A DNA stretch of 64,000 bases from Nelumbo lutea (Eukaryota; Streptophyta; Magnoliopsida; Proteales; Nelumbonaceae). The notes under the pieces were generated by a model. It did not search any database, was not told where the DNA came from, and saw nothing but the letters and a program-made list of their open reading frames with translations. Of this stretch, positions 44,144 to 54,616 are shown piece after piece; within the stretch, counting starts at the first letter, position 1; the number at the start of each line of letters is the position of its first letter. A program made the position numbers and the translations under genes. The stretch lies in assembly GCA_022828595.1 (NCBI GenBank), contig JAKGHH010000004.1:56508422-56572421 (forward strand), written 5' to 3'.

Positions 44144-44283
44144 AACAAGGCATGTACATTAGGCTATGCAACCCAAGCAAGAGTGAATACACCAATGATC
44201 TGTACATTCGGTACCTGTAGTTGTATAGATCACTGGCGTGTTCACTCTTGATTGGTTACACAGTCCATTGTACATGTCTTGTT
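44144..44283. repeat. Long imperfect hairpin (about 60 bp arms, 19 bp loop)
   Basis: 44144-44204 is the approximate reverse complement of 44224-44283. By eye about three quarters of positions match, and many of the rest would be G·U pairs in RNA. The best-matched part includes caagagtgaa with ttcactcttg, and catgtaca with tgtacatg. It could be a fold-back MITE or a microRNA-like precursor. I do not recognise a known mature microRNA in either arm. Confidence 0.7.
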
Positions 44284-45107
44284 CGTGCAGATCTTTCCCC
44301 GTGGGAATATGTTTTTGTACAGAACTGAGTTTGAAGTAAGATACATAATACAAATAAAGAATTGGTACAATAAAATCAATAGTATTGAAGTTCATAGACC
44401 TAATATTTTGTTTGTCAAATACTTCTATGAGTCTTAATACTGTTCTCTATAGGTTGTCAAGTGATGTAAGAAGATGAAACTAGAATGGTTGGCGTTTATG
44501 CATTTGCTACTAATCTTTGTGTTAATACTGGCAATGTAAGGGTGCAGTTACCAGATATTGGCCAGCTGAATTAAAGATTAACACTGCTAGAATCATGCTT
44601 AGTGCATAGGTTCATGAGATTGAATTTGGATGTAAAGAAAATGGAGTGCATTTTGAAGTAATGAAAATTCAATGACTCGGTTTACAAAGCAAGGTTCAAA
44701 ATTGTGTATTGCATCAAAGGAGCAATACTCCTAGAATAAAAAAAAAGTTAATTTCAAGAATTGAGCAAGACACCTCAATGAAGGGTTTTAGCCTTCGAAA
44801 GTGGCCACATGCCCTAACTCCTAACTCCTAGTATTTAGTGTATTGGTAGGCTCAAAAACCTATTCACATCGTACACTACACACTGTGGAGGGATCATTTC
44901 TTTTCATCTTCCCTAGTGTGGGGTCTAGAGGTATGGGAAGTGAGAATACAAAAATGTTCTGAGATGGAATAATCTCTCAAAACTACTATTGCATTAAAGT
45001 GGTTGGAGTCCTACTAATATTTGGTTTAAGTCATAAATTTTTGTAGCAATAAGAATTTCACTTGGCAAATTTATTGCAATCAATAGGTAGAAAACAACAT
45101 GGGTAGA
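44284..45107. other. Intron sequence, nothing recognised
   Basis: AT-rich sequence without coding or repeat signatures. An exon search found nothing. Confidence 0.5.
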
Positions 45108-45540
45108 GGTGAGTAGGGGTGAGCAAGAAAAACTGAAAAACAAAACTGAACCAACAAGGCCGAACCGAAAATTCCTGTTAACCGAACCGATCAGTTTGGT
45201 TTCGGTTCAAGATTTTAAAAAATCAAAGGTACCGGTTCGGTTTTGGTTAACCAATATAAAAAATTGGCAATTAACCGAACCGACCAGTATACATGTATTT
45301 CTATATATTATATGTATATGTATGTATACTATATATATTTTTCATATATTTTATATTACTCATATATTATAAAATAATAAATATGCATTATACATATTTA
45401 TAATATATAATATATTATTTATTATTTAAAATATAATATTTTATATGCATTTCTAGTTTTTTTATTATATATTTATTTATAATATATATTATAAATATAA
45501 AAAACCGAAAAAACGATGAACCGAACCAATAGTAAAGGAC
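45108..45540. repeat. AACCGAACCG-rich dispersed repeat
   Basis: It starts taggggtgagcaa and contains repeated aaccgaaccg and its complement cggttcggtt on both sides of an AT-only core (45285-45500). This arrangement is common among plant non-autonomous DNA elements. The right end seems cut at about 45535, where unrelated purine-rich sequence begins. Confidence 0.55.
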
Positions 45541-46770
45541 AGGACAGGCTGATTGTTGAAGGAGGGGAGCTGGAACACGTGAGGGGTTTGGCTGTTAATC
45601 AACTAGATAGTGAAGTATACACTCGAAACGAGTTGACCGTGAGGGAGCTGGAGGGGGAAATAAGAACTGGGGAAGAAGAGAGAGGTAGAGGAAGGAAGAG
45701 GAAGTGTTCGGCTGAAAAGTTTAAAATAGAAAGAGAAGAGCGATTGAAACCAAAATGGATCCTGAGAATGGGAAGAAGATTGAAGTGATAAATCAGGAGG
45801 TAACTTCGAAGGCAAGAAAAGGGGGATTGGAAGAGAAGAGGAGTGAGGATCAGGGAGGGTTGATAACATTTGATAATGGAGAAGTGGCAATCAAGGGGCT
45901 ACTAGAGAGGGAGGTGACAGTAGGCAAGTCTTTGGGTCTGTTATTTTGGGGAGGGGCAGATTTCGCAATAAAAGCTTTCGAGTAATTTGAGAAAGGGGGG
46001 AGGAAAAAAACAAAAGAAAGGAAAGGCGAGGGGAGGATTGAGAGTGGGACGAAGATGGTGGGGGGGGGGACAGTAGGCAAGTCTTTGGGTCTGTTATTTT
46101 GGGGAGGGGCAGATTTCGCAATAAAAGCTTTCGAGTAATTCGAGAGAGAAAGGGGGGAGGAAAAAAACAAAAGAAAGGAAAGGCGAGGGGAGGATTGAGA
46201 GTGGGACGAAGATGGGGGGGGGGGAGGGAGGAGGAGGTGTTGGATGAGGATATGTGAAGGGTTAAATATCAAACTGTTGGAAGGAGTACGGGGAGAGCGG
46301 AGGGAGGAAAAAAACAAAAGAAATGAAAGGCCAGGGGAGGATTGAGAGTGGGACGAAGAAGGGGGGAGGAGGTGGTGTTGGATTGAGAGTGGGACGAAGA
46401 AGGGGGGAGGAGGTGGTGTTGGATGAGGATATGTGAAGTGTTAAATATCAAACTGTTGGAAGGAGTACGGGGAGAGCGGAGGGAGGAAAAAAAAAAAAGA
46501 AAGGAAAGGCGAGGGGAGGATTGAGAGAGGGTCGAAGAAGGGGGGAGGAGGAGGTATTGGATGAGGATATGTGAAGGGTTAAATATCAAACTGTTGGAAG
46601 GAGTACGGGGAGAGCGGAGGGAGGAAAAAAACAAAAGAAAGGAAAGGCGAGGGGAGGATTGAGAGCGGGTCGAAGAAGGGGGGAGGAGGAGGTGTTGGAT
46701 GAGGATATGTGAAGGGTTAAATATCAAACTGTTGGAAGGAGTACGGGGAGAGCGGAGGGAGGATGAAGGA
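45541..46770. repeat. Purine-rich minisatellite array
   Basis: A unit containing gttaaatatcaaactgttgg followed by aaggagtacggggagagcgg starts at 46261, 46440, 46578 and 46716, giving periods of 179, 138 and 138 bp. The 179 bp unit holds an extra copy of a 43 bp piece. Upstream, a different unit (gacagtaggcaagtctttgg...) occurs at about 45917 and 46068, a 151 bp period. The plus strand is strongly purine-rich. The long Pro/Ser-rich minus-strand frames here are a by-product of the repeat. Confidence 0.9.
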
Positions 46771-47332
46771 ATTAAGCTTGGATAGAAAGAGATCCGAAGT
46801 TCACAAAAGAGGAAAGATGAGAGCTGTGGAATGAGGATGGAGACGATCAGGAAGAAGTGTTTGAAGGAGTCAATTAATGATTTTGGGGAGAAATGTGGAG
46901 CTACGTGCATCTATTCATGTGTTTTGCGGAGGTTTAAACATTTCTTTTCAGATGTTTGTAGCATTTGGTCTCTCATTCTCCTATGGTGATGTTTCTTTGT
47001 TGCATCAGATTTTGTTAATCAGGGTGCTGCCTCATCACCCTCTGATGTATTAAGTTCCCTATTTTTTTATTTTAATGAATATTTTTCTTTTCTACTCTTC
47101 AAGAAACATAAATAACGGAAGGGCTGAGTTTACAAAAGGAAGTTCATTTGTTGAGGCTGAAGTGGAAGAGTAAGAGAGATGAAAAGATGGGGGTAGTTTT
47201 GGAAACTTGGGTGATAAACCAACGGAGTGAGTGGACCTGACGAAAGAAGCGGAAGGGTAAGTGGGAGTATTTGGTAGTAGCTTTTGGAGGGTGGTGATTG
47301 GGCCTTTAAAGCATTTCATGCTGTTGGAGGCA

Positions 47333-47643
47333 GTCAGCACGTGGCAGCAGGGAAGAGTGAGGGGTGAGGGAAGATGCAAGGGAAATTTATAGGGCGCTTA
47401 ATGAAACTGACACATGACAATTGGGAAAAGAGATGGTGGTATTTATGTCTTTAAGGAGAGAGATAGAAGGGGATTCAAAAGAGCAAGGTCAGCACGTGGC
47501 AGCAGGGAAGAGTGAGGGGTGAGGGAAGATGCAAGGGAAATTTATAGGGCGCTTAATGAAACTGACACATGACAATTGGGAAAAGAGATGGTGGTATTTA
47601 TGTCTTTAAGGAGAGAGATAGAAGGGGATTCAAAAGAGCAAGG
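47333..47643. repeat. Perfect 155 bp tandem duplication
   Basis: 47333-47487 and 47488-47643 appear identical by eye (gtcagcacgtggcagcaggg ... ggggattcaaaagagcaagg). The lack of divergence means a recent duplication, or an assembly duplication. Confidence 0.9.
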
Positions 47644-47985
47644 TTAGGTTGGTTTGCTGGCTGGATAAAGTGGGAGGGGAAAAACAAGGGAAAAAAAAAA
47701 AGCGTGATTGTACATGCTAAACTTTATTTAGACATACAAACAAAATAGATCCATCACATTTTTCTGGGCTACATCATTGCATGTGCTCTTTGTGCTGTAT
47801 TAATGCATTTTCAGTAATGATGTTGTGGATCATGTAAAATTGACAGCCTTGTATATTATAAATTTCTTTCCATCATTTGGTCGAAACTATCTCTTAACGG
47901 TAATAACGGTATTCCAGTATATTGGTACATTGACATTAAGGTTTTGATATTCTAATTTTGTTCATCTTCCTTCCGGACATTTAAG

Positions 47986-48090
47986 GAGGAGAAGCGAAAA
48001 ATGGTTGCATCTGCACTAGGAGAAGATCTGACTGGTGGCTCTGCAACTCGTCTTACAGTGGATGATCTTAGATATCTATTTATGATCTGA
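47986..48090 (+). CDS. SNF2/RING helicase gene, terminal exon: conserved C-terminal tail
   Basis: After an acceptor (acatttaag), 34 codons and a TGA encode EEKRKMVASALGEDLTGG, then SATRLTVDDLRYLFMI. This is the conserved C-terminus of CHR27/CHR28-type proteins and follows directly on the ILALQ that ends the exon at 19556. The phase (0) and residue join both fit, and no other copy of this tail occurs in the window. The acceptor is AAG rather than the CAG of the other introns. A branch-point-like ctaat lies about 30 nt upstream. The distance to the previous exon is unusual, but the match is too specific for chance. Confidence 0.93.
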   Translation, partial: EEKRKMVASALGEDLTGGSATRLTVDDLRYLFMI

Positions 48091-50796
48091 ATGTGGCTGC
48101 TCAGATCTCTTTTTATAATACGCCGGTATTCCCTGTGCACTTTTGTTTAGCTAACAAAAGTCAATGAAGTCAAACCTAAATCCAGATGGTTAAAATGGAA
48201 TGGATGCTCTGGCTGCATATCATGCCACTCAGCAAGTTGCTCAACCTGGATGAGGAAATGCTAATTATCGTGATCTAATGATAATTGGTAACTGATTGAG
48301 GCTTAAAAAGCAATTTTGTTGTTCTGAATTGAAGATATAGTGAAAGAAAAAGAAGACTGACTGTATATAGAAAATCAGTTTTTGGGTTAATTATAACCAT
48401 TTACTTCTGTAATACTTTTGTAAACACCAGGTTAGGCAAAAACGAGGAAAAAATATGTAGGGAAGAAGCTTAGGACACAAATACCAAGATTAAAAATAAT
48501 ACTGTTACATATTAGTTTCTCTTCAGAGTGGATGCTTTATGACTAGCCAGAATGAAGACCAATTAATGGCTTGTATTTATGCTACAACATTATCTACAAC
48601 ATCTTCATAGATAAATCGCAGAGTATATTAGAAAGCAATTTTAAGATGTGCATTGCGATATACTGTGGAAACGTATGGACATACTGGTATAATTTGGATA
48701 CAAGACATTCTCTAGATAAAGTATAGATACATGAGAAATGTAAACTTTATGTAATATGAAGTATGAACCACCAATATATTTGGAAAACATTACATTGGAA
48801 AATAGAGGAAGAATCAATTAATTCCGTACGTGGACAAAAATATCAAACTTATATTACTATTTGCTGGGTTATGATTATTCCTACTTGTGAAGCGGGTGGT
48901 TTGGGTTCAATCCCTATTAATAGTGTATTATTCGATGTTATTCGATTTCTTTGAAATTTAAAGTCGAGTTGATGTGGAGTAATGGGAAGTGAGTGGAGTT
49001 TGATTGGATTTAAAGTTTAAATCGATGAGGGTTAATATGAAAGTAGGCTGAAATTGATGTTAATAAATAATGGATGATGCTTAATGATGTTATTTGATTC
49101 ATTCGATGTATTTTTTTTTTTTTTAATGTAGCGCTATTCCAGTAATGGATGATGCTTAACGATATGAGGCATGTCAGACCCTGTAAAGACCAATGTGTAT
49201 CGTTAGTGCTTCTTCCTCCCAGTGTTTACCAAAAAAGAATTAAAAAGGATTAGAGGCAAATTAAAGCTGTTTTTTCGGTTGATAGAAGACAAAGAAGCAG
49301 TAAGTTAAGAACTTTCCTGCGACTCTCTGTTCTGTATAAAAATATTAATAAATATTGACAAAATTACATATGTTTTAAAGCAAATTGTAAAAGCATTAAA
49401 CAGAACCAAAGTCAATTTTTTGATCGAATTGCCCTTTCATTTAACCTAAAGCCTTTCTCCTTAGGCCCTTCCTTCGACAAGTCGATCTTTAGGGTCATTC
49501 TTTCTAGACGACTAGACTTCAGAAAGAAGCTTCCGAGGAATGTCTTAATAGGAATGAATCCTTGCAATTTTTTTTTTTTTCTTTCATCATCTTTTCTCAA
49601 AGAGAACTCAAAGTCCTCAGCTATAAAACATTCAACTGAGGGAACGGTTTGAGAGTATTAAGACCAATTTTTGCAACTGCCCAACAGGAAACATTCAACC
49701 GGACAAAGAGATCCTTAGGTGGTGTTCAGTAGCGTTTAATCGACCTCTAAACACTGAAAATATTGCTTTTTCAGCAGTTGGGGGTCATTTGGTTGCACAT
49801 TTGTACTGATCCTCCAAACACCGAAAATTTTCGTTAGCAACTGAGCTACCTCTGAATGCACTCGGAGGTAGTGTACAAAAATTGCTTTCTGGTCGTGGCC
49901 CATTCATTTATGAAAATGTAGGGAAAGGAAGGGAAAGGTAGGAAAAATTTTACAAACCTTGTATTGATTCCTGTCTTTCCCTTCCTTTTCCTATCTTTTC
50001 CTTCAAACCAAAGATATTCTAAAGGAATTAATGAAGGATTCTACAAGATAATTTTGCCTGAAACCTTTACTGAAAAAAAAAAAAGGAAATTAGATAAAAC
50101 AGTTTTTAGATTCAAATCCCAAAAGAGAACGTTGGTCAAGTAAATAAAACAATCAAAAGATGCATTTGTTAACATAAATAGATAATTGTCCATAAAGAGC
50201 ATACTAGATAGAAGGAAAAATTAAAAGCTTTGGTTCTCCAACCAAGAAAAAACCCTCAAAACTCAAAACTGTATCCTTCTGGTCAATAAGTTAATGAGAT
50301 CTGTTTAAAGAAGCAAAACAGCAATCCAGTTATGAAATTGCAAGTACAAATTAGCTATTTTTTTCCAGAAAGGCTGAAACTATGAAGCTTTGCAGAGTAC
50401 AAATTAGCCATTTTTTTCTAGTGGTTTATAGATAAAATACCTATGAAATTTAGAGGTGAATTTTGCGTTGAAGTTCTGCTAAATTTGGCGGTGCTTGCCT
50501 AGACCAGAGACAAATGATAGATGAAAATAAAGACAGGAAAACTAAAGAGATGATGACCTTTTTGTTTTTCTTTTAATAAAATGAATAATCTATAGATGAA
50601 AATGAAGACAAAAACCAAGGAATGAGAAGCAGGAATATGAGAGAGGGAGAAAGGTTTGGTCGGGCAGGAACAGCCTTGACTAACGGGATTGTATCAAGGA
50701 GCAATTCAGTCAAGAAAAAATTACTGTTTTTTACTGTATTTACAGTTTATTTCAAAACATATCTAACTTTTCCAATATGTAGAATTTTATTAATTT
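48091..50796 (+). other. 3' UTR and downstream intergenic sequence
   Basis: The first few hundred bases after the TGA should be the gene's 3' UTR. No single clear poly(A) signal stands out, as is common in plants; an aataaat near 49060 is one candidate. The rest is AT-rich with homopolymer runs (poly(T) near 49110 and 49567). No further gene, RNA gene or transposon coding region is recognisable to about 50796. Confidence 0.5.
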
Positions 50797-51570
50797 TTTG
50801 GTAAATTATAACAACCCATGTACTATGGGGTCAGTGACAATTATCCCTTGAATATTCATTTGCAAATTGCAACAAATACCCCCTGAACTTTCACTTTGCA
50901 CAAATACCCCTTACCCATTAAGTTAGATAATGGAGTGCACTAAGTTACCAAAATATTCATTTGAATTGTCCATATTTTCTCCCACCCTTTTTCTCTTAAA
51001 CCCTAATTAACCCAAAAATACTTTCATTTCTTCCAAAAAAATAACTAAAGTAACAAGATCATTTCATTGATATAGAAAACAAGGTTTTTTTTTTTTAATT
51101 TTGTTTAATTCCACTGACATGAATGTCTCTCTTCATCTTAAAATATAAAATTATCCACTCATTTCTCCAATAAATCAAGAAAAAACAAGCAAAACCTTAA
51201 ATTTATATCTACAATCACAAGTAATAAATCTCTATTATTTCATCTATAGGTGTAATGTGACTTTTGTAGGCTTCTTGCATAGTAGCAGGTCGTGCCTCCC
51301 TAGATTCCTCAAAACGGAAGCCCACCCACGGCCCATATTGGGCCAGGCCATGAATGATACAACCGTTATAGAAAAATTAAGAAAAATAATGAAAAAGATA
51401 AAATAAATTAACAAGATAGAAAATAAATTACAAAAAAATCCTTAAAATTTTATTCAATATGAATTTTGATGTATAAAATTGTTTATATAAGAAATAATAA
51501 TATGAAATTTAAAAAACAAAATTAGAATAAAATAGTGTAGTAAAATTGAAAATAAAAATTTATATACAGA

Positions 51571-51707
51571 TATCAAAAATAAAATTTACACACACACAGA
51601 TATACATATATATGCTTTGCAATTGTTCATGTTGTGACATGATCAAAAATAAAATTTACACACACACAGATATATATATGCTTTGCAATTGTTCATGTTG
51701 TGACATG
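51571..51707. repeat. 70 bp tandem duplication next to LTR insertion site
   Basis: A unit atcaaaaataaaatttacac... to ...gttcatgttgtgacatg occurs at about 51572-51641 and 51642-51707, with a small indel in the TA microsatellite. The second copy ends exactly at the LTR's target duplication (acatg). Confidence 0.88.
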
Positions 51708-53454
51708 TGTTAGACAGCGTATGCCCTTAGCTCCAATAGGATTGATGTACATTAAACATTCATTGTAAATGAATAAAAGTACATAATTGATTCATGTTAT
51801 ACTTGGTATGTTTTTGTTCAATTACCCTTAAACTTGACACTTATGAGACTCGTGTTAGTTTAGAATATTCTCAGCCGTTGGATAGACTTGGGGAGGTTTA
51901 TTCTACCATGGCTGACACTAATGTATTGACAAGTCGGTTGGGGTAGCTTGTCTCAGCTACTAGGGTGAGACCCAAAGCACATGTAGTGTGTGTTTACTTG
52001 AAACACTGAACATGAACCATTTTCTAGTTATGCCCTGGACCTTGGAGACTGGTGGAAAAAACTGGAAAGTTACATCTGTTCCCTAGACTCGATTATGGTA
52101 CTGCACTATGTGTTGGATTAGGTTGTTTTTGATATGCCAATCAGTGAGATCCTTAGTGGGGGTCAAATCCTGGGTGATCATAGTGACAAGGTCAGCCCCT
52201 TTGTCAGACAAAGTGAATGATCGGGGACTACGCTCTCTCTGATGGAAACCAAAATTTCCGACAGTCGATTTCAACCATGTTTGAGATTTGTTTTGCAAAA
52301 TATATATATTTATATGAAAATATATATATTATGTTTTATGAAAAAAGTTTTAATTCCTCGGATCAATCAGAGCAGAGAGTGCAACGCTGTACCTTGTAGT
52401 CGAGGGAGAGGTCATCTCTTGTCGGGCAGTGTTTGATCATTATGGGCTGAGAGGTTAAGTGTAAAATCATTTAAGGCTTTTATACCTGATGGGATAATCT
52501 CACTTAAGACCATAGTCATTGGGCCTTCATAAGGTGGTTGGACTCAATGACCATTTCATGTAAATGTTGGGCCTGTTAAGAGCCCATACTAATGGGATCA
52601 GGGGTTCACTATATTCAATAGTGAATTTGGCCAGGCCTTATAATAGAGGCTTGACTGAACCGATATGGCTTTTGTGAAGATCAATGTTAAGGTCCCATGC
52701 CATACAAAGAGAGAAAAGTTAGCCAGTTAAAAGGAAAGTGAGCCTACAAGCTTAATGGGCATAAAGCCCATAACGAATTGGATAAATTAAGAAGTCACAT
52801 GACAGTGACTTGGGGCGAATTTGGGTTTGGATCAGCAAAAGGATAAGATAAGTCTTATCCACTTAAGAGTTTAGACCCAAATAAAGATTAGGATCGAAGA
52901 AGTCATCTTAATATGATTTGGAGAGCTGATCTTGAAGGCTTACAAATAGAGGGGGCGAATTGCTTTATTTCTCACCTTTTCTGCTCACGGTTCTCTCCCT
53001 CTATTCTTGCTGCCCTACCCTATTTGATTTCAAGTTTCTTGAACCGATCAAGATTGGATTTTGATTCTGATTTTTGCTAGAAAAATTAGATATAATTCAT
53101 GCTCACCATCCCTTGCTTGATCCTTTCTGAAGGATTGTAGTTCTTGTGAAGAACTGCACTGCTGAACCTGCTTCATCTTAGGTTGCGCCATCTTCAATGG
53201 AAGCAGGTTTTAGTATCCTCTTTGGGCATGAACACCTACATTGGGAGCTACCCGTGTGGATTCCGTATCAGGTATAGCCCTCCTTTTATTTTGGTTCCAG
53301 ATCCGGTCTAGTTTGTTTCAAGAACGATCATTGAAAAATCAATTTTTCTAAACTAGAAATATGATTTCTAGAAGGGAGAAAAAATTTTTTTGAAATCTCG
53401 CCCAGCCACCTTGCATGGTTCGGCCATCCATATGATGGATCTCCCTTCCCTTCA
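51708..53454 (+). mobile_element. Solo LTR of the long-LTR Copia family with ACATG duplication
   Basis: 1747 bp, TGTTAGACAGCGTATGCCCT ... CTCCCTTCCCTTCA. Exact 5 bp duplications flank it: acatg at 51703-51707 and 53455-53459. No internal coding sequence is present. It is closely similar to 26694-28497 throughout and is the cleanest definition of the family's LTR ends in the window. Confidence 0.95.
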
Positions 53455-53985
53455 ACATGCTGTCTTGCAGGTATCAAAACCCTAGCCCAGCATGGCATAG
53501 GAGTTCACACCAGGCCTAGCATGACCCACTTGCTATAATGACCAGGCCAAGCCTGAGTTGTGCTGGGCCATGCTGGCCCATGGGTGGCTGAGCCTACTTT
53601 ACAACTCTCATTTCATTTAAATATTGAATCCAACTAGAAATTAGCAAAGAATTATTGGAGCAACTATGGGAGTCTTTGTCATGAATGAGAATCTTAAAGT
53701 GTTCAAATAGGAAAAGGGTAATTTGGAAAACTATTTGAATCATAAATTGTTCAAATAAATAAATTTTAGAAAGCTATTTGAATCATAAACTGTTCAAATA
53801 AATAGGAAAAGTGTAATTTGGAAATTTGAATGGTTTTAAATAGCTGAATGAGAATCTTTTTAGAAGTTAACTAATGGAGCTCTAACAGAATAAGGTCTTT
53901 GTGTCGAAGTTAAAGTTCAGGGGAGTCTTTGTCACAAATGAAAGTTCAAGGAATAATTGTTGCTGAACCCATATAATTTACCCTT

Positions 53986-54600
53986 AGGAAAGATGATCGT
54001 TAAAATTCTGTTGATTCCTTATTGTCATCAATATTTTTCCATAACAACCACCCCATGCTTCATAGTTGAAGCATTATAAGTGGACAATTTTTTTGAAACT
54101 ATAAGTTAGAAATTATAAATCAAACTAATCATGCATTAAAGAAGGTAACCATGAGCATTGAGAGAAAATAGTTAGAGTAATAATTGGTGTGTTCGGAAGC
54201 GCCTCGTTAAACACTTCAGAACACCAGTTTAAACATTTATAATTTTTACCGTTTCTCAAACAACTACTAACGTAGTAAATGGGTGAGAGTATCCACAATG
54301 AAGCAAGTGAAAAATTAATATATACTTAGATCCGAACAAGAGAATGCAATCGGGAGTGGCAGAAAATACGAAAATAAAATCTATTATTGCTGAAATTAAA
54401 TGTTTTGAATTTAAACAAGACAATAAATAAATATCAGAATTTAATAAAGTATGGGAATCAACAAATGAAATAAAATAAATAAATAAATAAATGATCCAGA
54501 ATCTGGATCTGGTGGTGGTAGCTGCAGACCGGACAGACAGCTTGCAGAAATCCCTCTTGACAAGAACCGCCCACTAGAAGAGGAATTGTCCTCCATACTT
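53986..54600. other. Unassigned sequence before Copia F
   Basis: AT-rich. No motif, LTR end or exon recognised. The junction with Copia F protease sequence is near 54600. This is where its lost gag and 5' LTR should be, so it may be unrelated DNA joined by deletion. Confidence 0.45.
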
Positions 54601-54616
54601 GGATTCCAAGAAAGGT

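Larger units (their letters stand above)
19557..47985 (+). other. Giant TE-filled final intron (28,429 bp)
   Basis: The donor at 19557 is GT. The acceptor is the AG at 47984-47985, in acatttaag. A ctaat branch-point-like word lies at 47952-47956, about 30 nt upstream, with a pyrimidine-rich stretch between. The intron is bounded by two exons whose protein join (ILALQ/EEKRK) is conserved in this family. It contains at least four Copia elements or pieces, three LINE pieces, three or more non-autonomous DNA elements, a solo LTR and tandem repeats, on both strands. Confidence 0.9.
50797..53985. mobile_element. Inverted-repeat DNA element (about 1.4 kb) split by a solo LTR
   Basis: The left end, ggtaaattataacaaccc... 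with ctgaactttcactttgcac, is mirrored at the right end (about 53900-53985): the complement of gggtaaattatatgggttca with ttgaactttcatttgtgac. Both ends share the accompanying taagttagataatgg-like words. Removing the solo LTR (51708-53454 plus a 5 bp repeat) leaves an element of about 1.4 kb with no coding sequence. The class is uncertain (Mutator-like or hAT-like), and I could not define a target duplication. Confidence 0.5.

Noticed and set aside
44144..44283. Calling the hairpin a named microRNA gene
   Set aside because: I do not recognise a known mature sequence in either arm and have no small-RNA data; kept only as a candidate.
45603..46910. Three long Pro/Ser-rich minus-strand frames with repeated NSLIFNPSHILIQ units
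   Set aside because: The protein repeats mirror the 138-179 bp DNA minisatellite on its pyrimidine-rich strand; better explained as repeat artefact than as a repetitive protein.
13905..48090. Treating the SNF2/RING exons as a retro- or pseudogene fragment
   Set aside because: All four exons are open, in phase 0 throughout, have GT–AG sites and keep helicase and RING ligand residues; a decayed copy would show stops.
48840..48930. tRNA-like or plastid-derived look (ggtttgggttcaatccc)
   Set aside because: The T-arm-like words are present, but no acceptor stem, D-arm or anticodon arm can be folded around them, and no plastid gene is recognisable.
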